Assembly: GCA_025963815.1 (NCBI GenBank)
Contig: JAOQAA010000052.1
Coordinates: 1-11,506, forward strand
Origin: Capsulimonas sp.
Lineage (GTDB): Bacteria; Armatimonadota; Armatimonadia; Armatimonadales; Capsulimonadaceae
Length of the DNA: 11,506 nucleotides
Direction: 5' to 3'
Position 1 is the stretch's first letter. The number at the start of each line of letters is the position of its first letter. This document shows positions 5,973-11,506 of this stretch, piece by piece. The notes under the pieces were generated by a model, which was not told the origin of the DNA, did no database searches, and saw only the letters and a program-made list of their open reading frames with translations. The position numbers and the translations under genes are program-made.

Positions 5973-7751
5973 TTACTTTGGAAAGAAGAGCCGCTTGTGA
6001 ATTGCGGCGATCTTTTCCGGTTCGATTTTGGGGATGCGGTCGTAGGTCAGCAGGCCGTTCATTTCCTGCTCAACATCCGTCAGCTGTGTGTAGCAGAAGC
6101 CGCTGATGAAGGGGAGTGAGGCGATGCCTTCCATCAGGTCTTCGTACTTTGCCAGCAGGTCTTCCGGGGAGAAGGTGGTGCCGTAAGCGGCGTAGAGAAG
6201 ATCCCACTTCTCTTTCGGGAGGTCTGAGCGCTCCATCAAATAGCCGCCAACTTCCGTCAGCATGATCGGCTGGCCCCGGTAGCGCGAGCCGCGCACGAAC
6301 ATCGGCTTGGATTCGTCCCAGGCGTTCGCGGGCAGCGGGCCGCCGGCGAGGGTTTCTACGTACCGCTCGCGCAGACGCTCGGAGTTGGGCGAGTAGTCGT
6401 GGATAGCGCAGATATCGGTAATATCCGTGTGCTCCCACCCGTCGTTGTCAATCACCGGGCGCTCCGGGTCGAGACGCCGTGTCAGGGCGACGATCCGCTC
6501 CAGGAAGGCGTACTGGCCGGGATGGCTTTTTTGCAGCCCTGGAAAGCCCATACTTTCGTTGACGGGGACCCAGGCGATGAGGCAGGGGTGGCTGTAGTCC
6601 CGACGGACGATGCGCTCCCATTCGGAGGTCAAGTGATCCTCGGCGCGTGACGACCACGCGCGGGCGTTCGCCATCTCGCCCCAGACCATCATTCCCAGCT
6701 TGTCGCACCAGTAGAGCCAGCGCTGATCCTCGATCTTCTGGTGCTTGCGCACGCCATTGAATCCCATGCGCTTTGCCCAGATGACATCGGCGCGCAGGGC
6801 TTCGTCGGACGGCGGCGCCAGATAGCTTCCCGGCCAGTACCCCTGGTCCAGAATCATTGCCAGATAAACTGGCTCTCCGTTCAGGATCACCTTGCCGTCC
6901 CGCAGCTCGATGCTGCGCAGGCCAGCGTAGGATTCGATCTCGTCATTGACCACGCCTTCCGAAAGCAGACGCACGCGCAGGCCGTAAAGATGCGGTGCGT
7001 CCGGCGACCAGAGCTTTGGACTGGGAACGGGGATGGTGACATTGAGAGTGGCGCGCGGCGTGTCTTTACGGACGGTGGAGACGACCTGATCACCGTCCAG
7101 CAGATCGATCTCGATCGTCCAGTGTGCGGACGGCGCGTGCAGGTACACTGTCAGCTTAAACGCGCTGTCATCGACCGATGGCGTGATGCTGACGCTTTCG
7201 ATCCGCATGGATGGCGCGGGTTCCAGCCAGACCGTCTGCCAGATCCCAGACGTGCAATAGTAATCGATGTGGTGCGGCAGGCCCGTCGTCGATTGCTTGC
7301 CGCGCGGCTGGTACGGATCCTGCCGGTCTTCGACACGCAGAGTCACCCGGTTGCTCCCCTGCGGGTTCACATAGGGGGAGATATCGAACGAAAACGGCAC
7401 GTGGCCGCCCTGATTGTGACCGACTTCCTGACCGTTCACCCACACTACGGTGGAGTAGTCGACGGCTTCGAAGTGCAGCAGCATGTCGCGGCCGCGCCAC
7501 TCCGCGGGAACCTCGAACGTGCGCGAGTACCAGATGACTTCGTGTACGCCTTTATCGTTGATCCCGGACAGCTCGCTTTGGTAGGGAAAGGGGACGTTGA
7601 TTCGGTCCCCGAGCCGCTGATTCTGCCAGCCGGCGAGGAGCCCCTGTCGGGCGTCGTCAAAATCGAATTCCCACTCTCCATTGAGGTTCAGCCATTCGGG
7701 GCGGACGAACTGCGGACGCGGATACTCGGGGCGCGCATTTTCGGGTTTCAT
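5973..7751 (-). CDS. Cytoplasmic glycoside hydrolase family 2 enzyme (beta-galactosidase/beta-glucuronidase type)
   Basis: 592 residues from the ATG at 7751. The start is placed by homology with its paralog at 8750 (both open with YPRPQFVR.EWLNLNGEWEF) and by a GAGG about 11 bases upstream; the frame stays open to 7874, but that would overlap the regulator gene. Layout: jelly-roll sugar-binding domain about 10-180 (VDYSTVVWVNGQEVG), immunoglobulin-like domain about 185-285, TIM barrel about 290-590. Acid/base Glu399 lies in VPVNES and nucleophile Glu500 in MLTEVGGY; CYTQLTDVEQE and the late YDR (570-572) are also family-typical. It hydrolyses a terminal beta-linked sugar with retention. There is no signal peptide, so it should act in the cytoplasm on imported oligosaccharides. 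The sugar specificity is not readable: it is shorter than LacZ and closer in size to beta-glucuronidases. It lies 53 bp after the AraC-type gene on the same strand, probably one operon. Confidence 0.92.
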   Translation of the reverse strand: MKPENARPEYPRPQFVRPEWLNLNGEWEFDFDDARQGLLAGWQNQRLGDRINVPFPYQSELSGINDKGVHEVIWYSRTFEVPAEWRGRDMLLHFEAVDYSTVVWVNGQEVGHNQGGHVPFSFDISPYVNPQGSNRVTLRVEDRQDPYQPRGKQSTTGLPHHIDYYCTSGIWQTVWLEPAPSMRIESVSITPSVDDSAFKLTVYLHAPSAHWTIEIDLLDGDQVVSTVRKDTPRATLNVTIPVPSPKLWSPDAPHLYGLRVRLLSEGVVNDEIESYAGLRSIELRDGKVILNGEPVYLAMILDQGYWPGSYLAPPSDEALRADVIWAKRMGFNGVRKHQKIEDQRWLYWCDKLGMMVWGEMANARAWSSRAEDHLTSEWERIVRRDYSHPCLIAWVPVNESMGFPGLQKSHPGQYAFLERIVALTRRLDPERPVIDNDGWEHTDITDICAIHDYSPNSERLRERYVETLAGGPLPANAWDESKPMFVRGSRYRGQPIMLTEVGGYLMERSDLPKEKWDLLYAAYGTTFSPEDLLAKYEDLMEGIASLPFISGFCYTQLTDVEQEMNGLLTYDRIPKIEPEKIAAIHKRLFFPK

Positions 7752-7804
7752 AAGACAAGCATCCTCAGGTTGATTGTGATCGGTGAATATCCGTATGGGG
7801 TGTT

Positions 7805-8668
7805 TTACCCAAACTCGCCGATTTCTTTTCCTGTAATTTTGCCGCGGTACTGAGACGGGCTGTGGCCGACACATCGTTTGAACGCCGTGCTGAACGCGAA
7901 GGGGTTTTCATAGCCGACACGGGAGGCTACTTCCTCGATGGTGTAGGATTCGGAGGCGAGCAGGGCGGCGGCCTGACGCATGCGCAGCTCGGTCACATAG
8001 CGCATCGGGCTGCGGTCGATCTCCTTGTGACACAGGCGGCGCAAATGCTCCAGGCTCATGCCGGCGCGGTCGGCAAGATCTTCGACCGACCAGGGGTGGG
8101 CCAGATCCAGGCCGACATCGCTCCACAGCGGCTGGAGACGTCCCGTGGGGGCGATCGCGCGCTGGGCGTAGGCGTGCACCAGCGACGACCAGTCGCGCAG
8201 CATCGCCGGCTCCGCCGCTCCCATCGCTTCCCGGTGCAGATTTTGAATCGCCGACGAGATCGGCGCGACATCCACCGGAGCCACCTGGGGCTTGGAAATC
8301 CCCAGCGTGGGACCGTGCCGGAACTCCGTGGTGTAAATCACCCAGCAGACGCGCCAGGGCTTGCCGGGAACGGCCCGGTACCCATGCGGTGCGTGCGCGG
8401 GCGTGAAGAAGGCGTTTCCAGCTTCAAATGGACGCCAATCGCCGTCCATCCATACCTCGCCCTCGCCTTCGACGCTGACCAGCAGCTGAGTGATGGTTGG
8501 GGCCAGGCGCTCGAAACAAAACTGCGGACCCGCCTGCGTAATACCGACCAGGGCGATCCCATACATTCGGAACGGCGCGCACTCCTTGTAACTGATCAGC
8601 CATTCCTGCGTTTGCGCGCCAATAATGTGCTTTTCGCCAAGGGACGCGTTGATTTCAAGCATGGACAT
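7805..8668 (-). CDS. AraC-family transcriptional regulator with N-terminal cupin domain
   Basis: 287 residues if started at ATG 8668, or 285 from the ATG at 8662, which is better spaced (9 bases) from the GGAG ribosome site. The frame runs open to 9082, but that part overlaps the paralogous GH2 gene on the other strand and is not family-like. Residues about 50-115 are an AraC-type cupin/arm ligand-binding domain (QLLVSVEGEGEVWMDGDWRP, FFTPAHAPHGY). Residues 190-278 are the double helix-turn-helix: first HTH WSVEDLADRAGMSLEHLRRL, second TIEEVASRVGYENPFAFSTAFKR, ending with the usual GHSPSQYR. It lies between two paralogous GH2 genes, upstream of one in the same direction and divergent from the other, so it most likely senses a sugar or cleavage product and controls both. 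This regulatory role is inferred from position. Confidence 0.93.
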   Translation of the reverse strand: MSMLEINASLGEKHIIGAQTQEWLISYKECAPFRMYGIALVGITQAGPQFCFERLAPTITQLLVSVEGEGEVWMDGDWRPFEAGNAFFTPAHAPHGYRAVPGKPWRVCWVIYTTEFRHGPTLGISKPQVAPVDVAPISSAIQNLHREAMGAAEPAMLRDWSSLVHAYAQRAIAPTGRLQPLWSDVGLDLAHPWSVEDLADRAGMSLEHLRRLCHKEIDRSPMRYVTELRMRQAAALLASESYTIEEVASRVGYENPFAFSTAFKRCVGHSPSQYRGKITGKEIGEFG

Positions 8669-8749
8669 TTTCTCTCCGCCGATGTTATTATAATCATCGA
8701 ATTCAATTTTCATAGCAGCGCAGCGTTGTTTTTGACGAAGGAGTGTAAG
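8669..8749. promoter_or_regulatory. Divergent promoter region between AraC-type regulator and second GH2 gene
   Basis: This 81-bp gap must hold both promoters or their proximal parts. At 8680-8699 there is a dyad CGATG-N10-CATCG with an A/T core containing TATAAT on the plus strand (8689-8694) and TATAAT on the minus strand (8692-8687), so the same site could be both a -10 box and an operator. No good -35 box is visible at the right distance on either strand. The plus-strand gene has a strong GAAGGAG ribosome site at 8737-8743. Confidence 0.5.
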
Positions 8750-10576
8750 ATGAGTGTCCCACGCGCGGAATACCCGCGTCCCCAGTTCGTGCGATCCGAA
8801 TGGCTGAACCTCAACGGCGAATGGGAGTTTGAGATCGATCCGGGCGACAGCGGCGCCGACCGCGGCATGCGCAGCCGCGAGCTGACGGGTCGGATCACCG
8901 TTCCCTTCTGCCCTGAATCCCAGCTTTCCGGTGTCGAGCATACGGATTTCATGCACGCCGTCTGGTATCGCCGCGTCGTCGAAATCCCGAGCGAATGGGC
9001 CGGCAAGCGTGTGCTGCTGCACTTCCAGGCCGTGGACTATGACGCAACGGTGTGGGTGAACGGCACGGAAGTCGGGCGTCATCGCGGCGGCTTCTCACCG
9101 ATCATCTGCGATCTGAATGGCGTGGCGGCGCCGGGTGAGACGGCGACGATTGTCCTGCGCGCCCGCGACGATAACGACCCCTCCCAGCCCCGGGGCAAGC
9201 AGTCCCGGCAGTATGCGCCCCACGAGTGTTTCTACACGCGCACCACGGGGATCTGGCAGACCGTCTGGATGGAGCCTGTTCCGGAGATCGCGCTCAAGCG
9301 GCCGCGCATCACGCCCGATGTCGCGAATGGGACCGTGCGGATCCAGCAGCAGATTACCAACAACCGGCCCGGCTACCGTGTCCGCGCGAGCGTCTCCGAC
9401 GGCGACGGCGTCATCGCCCAGACCGACTGCCGAGCCGACTTGGATTTTTCCGTCAATCTCGACTTGAAAATTCCCGACGATCGCCTGCGCCTCTGGGATA
9501 CGACCGACCCGTTTCTCTACGATCTGACCATCGAAGTCTTAGACGCCGCGGGCGCCGTGATGGACAGCGCGCGCAGCTATGTCGGTATGCGCAGCATCGC
9601 CATTGACGGGCGCAAGGTCAAGATCAACGGCAAGAGCGTGTTCCAGCGCCTCGTGCTGGACCAAGGCTACTATCCCGACGGCGTCATGACGGCGCCGAAC
9701 GACGAAGCGCTGATTGCCGACATCCAACTATCGCTCGACGCGGGTTTCAACGGCGCGCGCCTGCATCAGAAGGTCTTCGAGGAGCGCTTTCTCTACCACG
9801 CCGACCGGATGGGCTATCTGGTGTGGGGCGAGTTCGCGGACTGGGGCTCCAGCGGGTTTGGCCCGCAGCACGACCATCAGCAGATGAGCATCACCTACGC
9901 CGCTCAGTGGCTGGAGGTCCTGGAACGTGATTATTCGCACCCCAGCATCATCGGCTGGTGTCCGCTCAATGAAACCTGGCAGCGTCTGCACGACAAGATC
10001 ACGACCCTCGATGACGCCACGCGCGCCCTGTTCTTAGCCGCGAAGGCGATGGACACGAGCCGTCCCGTGTTGGATACGTCCGGATACGCCCATCGCGTTC
10101 CGGAAACAGATATTTACGACTCGCACGATTATATTCAGGAAGAGTTCGAAGAGGGAATCGAAAAAATGCGGCTTCGCCATTCCCGCATGGCCGGGAATGA
10201 AGTCTACATCAATTTCAACAGCGATAAGAACTCGGAGCCGCACTCCGTTCCCTATCGCGGCCAGCCGTATTTCGTCAGCGAGATCGGCGGGTTCCGCTGG
10301 AACCCAATCGTTACCGGATCGACGTTTGAAGATCGCAAGACAAGTTGGGGCTATGGCGCGGACCCAAAATCATTGGAAGACTTGCATCATCGCTTCGAAG
10401 CGACCTGCGATCTGATGCTAACCAATGAGCATATGTTCGCCTACTGCTACACGCAGCTGACGGATATCTATCCTGAGGAAAACGGAATCTACACGTTCGA
10501 CCGCAAGCCCAAGTTCGACATCGCGCGCATCCACGCGGTCCAGACGAAGGCTGCGGCAATCGAATCCGCCGAGTAG
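8750..10576 (+). CDS. Second cytoplasmic glycoside hydrolase family 2 enzyme, paralog of the one at 5973-7751
   Basis: 608 residues from the ATG at 8750, with GAAGGAG six bases upstream; the frame is open to 7862, but that extension runs antisense through the regulator gene. Same plan as its paralog: jelly-roll domain about 8-180 (VDYDATVWVNGTEVG), Ig-like domain about 185-285, TIM barrel from about 290. Acid/base Glu408 is in CPLNETW, nucleophile Glu511 in FVSEIGGF, and CYTQLTDIYPEENGIYTFDR is conserved. Compared with the paralog it has an extra, charged segment before the nucleophile (about 470-500, GNEVYINFNSDKNSEPHS) and different residues around both catalytic Glu, suggesting a different but related substrate. 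There is no signal peptide. It is divergent from the AraC-type gene and probably controlled by it. Family call firm; specificity unknown. Confidence 0.93.
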   Translation: MSVPRAEYPRPQFVRSEWLNLNGEWEFEIDPGDSGADRGMRSRELTGRITVPFCPESQLSGVEHTDFMHAVWYRRVVEIPSEWAGKRVLLHFQAVDYDATVWVNGTEVGRHRGGFSPIICDLNGVAAPGETATIVLRARDDNDPSQPRGKQSRQYAPHECFYTRTTGIWQTVWMEPVPEIALKRPRITPDVANGTVRIQQQITNNRPGYRVRASVSDGDGVIAQTDCRADLDFSVNLDLKIPDDRLRLWDTTDPFLYDLTIEVLDAAGAVMDSARSYVGMRSIAIDGRKVKINGKSVFQRLVLDQGYYPDGVMTAPNDEALIADIQLSLDAGFNGARLHQKVFEERFLYHADRMGYLVWGEFADWGSSGFGPQHDHQQMSITYAAQWLEVLERDYSHPSIIGWCPLNETWQRLHDKITTLDDATRALFLAAKAMDTSRPVLDTSGYAHRVPETDIYDSHDYIQEEFEEGIEKMRLRHSRMAGNEVYINFNSDKNSEPHSVPYRGQPYFVSEIGGFRWNPIVTGSTFEDRKTSWGYGADPKSLEDLHHRFEATCDLMLTNEHMFAYCYTQLTDIYPEENGIYTFDRKPKFDIARIHAVQTKAAAIESAE

Positions 10577-10594
10577 GTTTTCGAGGGACTTCCG

Positions 10595-10630
10595 ATAACG
10601 CCGGGGCTATTCAGCCTCGGCGGTTATTTT
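10595..10630 (+). terminator. Rho-independent terminator after second GH2 gene
   Basis: Stem ATAACGCCGGGGCT (10595-10608) pairs with AGCCTCGGCGGTTAT (10613-10627), with one bulged base and one G-U pair, loop ATTC, followed by a short T-run (the last stem T plus TTT to 10630). It begins 18 bp after the GH2 stop codon. Confidence 0.82.
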
Positions 10631-10666
10631 CATTTCGCTTCGCTCAGTCGCGAACGAACGTTCCGC

Positions 10667-10695
10667 TTGACAGTAACATTCTCAGCAGGTAAATT
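10667..10695 (+). promoter_or_regulatory. Sigma70-type promoter of the exported repeat-protein gene
   Basis: A consensus TTGACA (10667-10672), a 17-bp spacer and TAAATT (10690-10695; 4 of 6 matches to TATAAT). Transcription would begin near 10702, giving a leader of about 40 bases before the ATG at 10743. It lies directly after the upstream terminator, so the next gene starts a new transcription unit. Confidence 0.6.
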
Positions 10696-10742
10696 GGGCG
10701 CGACAGCGAGGAAAAGATCCATCATCACGAGGAGGCAGTCGT

Positions 10743-11506
10743 ATGTTCCGTGTGCTCTATCGCAATAAATGCAGTTTTGTATTCTGCGCGGTTATTCTTC
10801 TGTCGGTCTGCATTCATTTCCTGCCTTCGGCGGCCGCCGCGCCTGCCCGCTCTGAAGTCTCAACCTTCGTATCCACCGTGACCGATTTTCGCACAAGCGT
10901 GTCCGGGCGCAAAAAGCTGATCACCGCGACGGTCCGGTTCCAGAACAAAACAAAAACGCCGTTAATTCTTGGATATGTACGCGGCTCCGCTTCCGCAGCG
11001 GACGATCAGGGCAATCGGTACAGCCCGTACGACCCGACGGTGCGCGGCATCGGCTTGATTACGCCCAGCAGCATCGATCCCAAGTTCATTTTGCAGCCGG
11101 GCGAAAGCAGCGATGCACGTTTTGATCTCATATGGACGCCGCCCGCCGGCGTGATCTACGGGACAAGCTACACGTTCGAGTTGACGGTGCGCGAGGTGGC
11201 CTCGCTGGGGAATAAGCAGTACCGTTTGGGTACGGAGCGCGCTTTGCAGTTCACGGATCTCAAGAACGGCATGGTGAGCGCCGCCGATGCGCCGGCCGCA
11301 CCAGGCGCGGCCGCAGGAGCCACGCCGGCGGGGGGAACCGGAAACTCCGCGCCCAACTTCTACAGCGCCAAGCCTTTTAATGCGGAAGTCACGCGCTTTG
11401 AAGTCAGCAATCCGAAGGGGGCCCGCAATCATATTCTCACGGCGACAGTTCGTTTCACCAATACGTCAGATCAGCCTTTGATCCTGGGATATACAGCGAA
11501 GACGGG
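10743..11506 (+). CDS. Exported protein of unknown function with duplicated Ig-like domain (3' part missing at right edge)
   Basis: Translated by hand; 254 codons are visible and the frame is open at the window edge. The start has a strong GAGGAGG ribosome site with 7-base spacing. A signal peptide (hydrophobic core VFCAVILLSVCIHFL, residues 13-27, cleavage near SAAAA at 33) sends it out of the cytoplasm. The body holds two beta-rich units: the first has TATVRFQNKTKTPLILGY at 61-78, and the second repeats TATVRFTNTSDQPLILGY at 233-250, 172 residues later. An Ala/Gly/Pro-rich linker (about 179-204) joins them. The pattern of a conserved strand, polar turn and PLILGY resembles Ig-like or DUF-type extracellular domains that cap a sequence of strands, but I do not recognise the family. 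No catalytic motif is visible. It could be an adhesin, a surface scaffold or a periplasmic binding module; I make no functional call. Confidence 0.8.
   Translation, partial: MFRVLYRNKCSFVFCAVILLSVCIHFLPSAAAAPARSEVSTFVSTVTDFRTSVSGRKKLITATVRFQNKTKTPLILGYVRGSASAADDQGNRYSPYDPTVRGIGLITPSSIDPKFILQPGESSDARFDLIWTPPAGVIYGTSYTFELTVREVASLGNKQYRLGTERALQFTDLKNGMVSAADAPAAPGAAAGATPAGGTGNSAPNFYSAKPFNAEVTRFEVSNPKGARNHILTATVRFTNTSDQPLILGYTAKT

Noticed and set aside
6741..7853. A 370-codon plus-strand frame opposite the leftward GH2 gene
   Set aside because: It lies inside an intact GH2 gene and shows no domain or ribosome site; an antisense shadow.
7752..7874. N-terminal extension of the leftward GH2 frame to 7874
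   Set aside because: It would overlap the 3' end of the regulator gene and adds 41 residues not present in the paralog.
7862..8749. N-terminal extension of the rightward GH2 frame to 7862
   Set aside because: It runs antisense through the AraC-type gene and has no GH2 homology. The start at 8750 has a strong ribosome site and begins at the conserved GH2 N-terminus.
8669..9082. N-terminal extension of the regulator frame to 9082
   Set aside because: It overlaps the second GH2 gene on the opposite strand, has no cupin or HTH content, and the GGAG ribosome site near 8672 supports a start at 8668 or 8662.
10962..11432. A 156-codon minus-strand frame opposite the exported repeat protein
   Set aside because: The plus strand has promoter, ribosome site, signal peptide and an internal protein repeat; the minus frame has none.
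1..11506. CRISPR arrays, tRNA or rRNA genes, transposase genes
   Set aside because: I looked for regularly spaced repeats, cloverleaf-type sequences and transposase motifs and saw none.

Overview
The window (11,506 bp, GC-rich) looks like a bacterial chromosome with two envelopes: secretin-family outer-membrane genes, Sec signal peptides, cytoplasmic carbohydrate enzymes, rho-independent terminators and GC-rich codon use are all visible. The mix of orphan secretins, family 2 glycosidases, an AraC-type regulator and a eukaryotic-style sulfotransferase would suit Armatimonadota (Capsulimonas-like) or a similar polysaccharide-degrading lineage. This is an inference from gene content, not a proven assignment.

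Region 1 (1-4609, minus strand) holds three tandem secretin-like genes, transcribed right to left: 459 aa, then 575 aa, then a third cut by the left edge after 433 residues. They share an N0/STN domain, an N1-like domain and a secretin domain; the second and third also have an AMIN-like N-terminal beta domain. The first two overlap by two bases and look translationally coupled. The second and third are separated by a striking 147-bp nested palindrome (1328-1474) built of seven small hairpins. No other pilus or type II secretion gene is present in the window.

Region 2 (4610-5962) is an AT-rich divergent control region, then a single plus-strand PAPS-dependent sulfotransferase-like gene, ending at a strong bidirectional hairpin terminator shared with the next convergent gene.

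Region 3 (5973-10630) is a carbohydrate-use locus. A cupin/AraC-type regulator and a GH2 glycosidase are transcribed leftward as a likely operon; a second, paralogous GH2 enzyme is transcribed rightward from the 81-bp divergent promoter region. Neither GH2 has a signal peptide, so both should act in the cytoplasm on imported oligosaccharides, probably under the regulator between them. A hairpin terminator follows the second GH2.

Region 4 (10667-11506) has a recognisable sigma70-type promoter and the first 254 codons of an exported protein of unknown function. It contains two copies of an Ig-like beta domain joined by an Ala/Gly/Pro-rich linker, and runs off the right edge.
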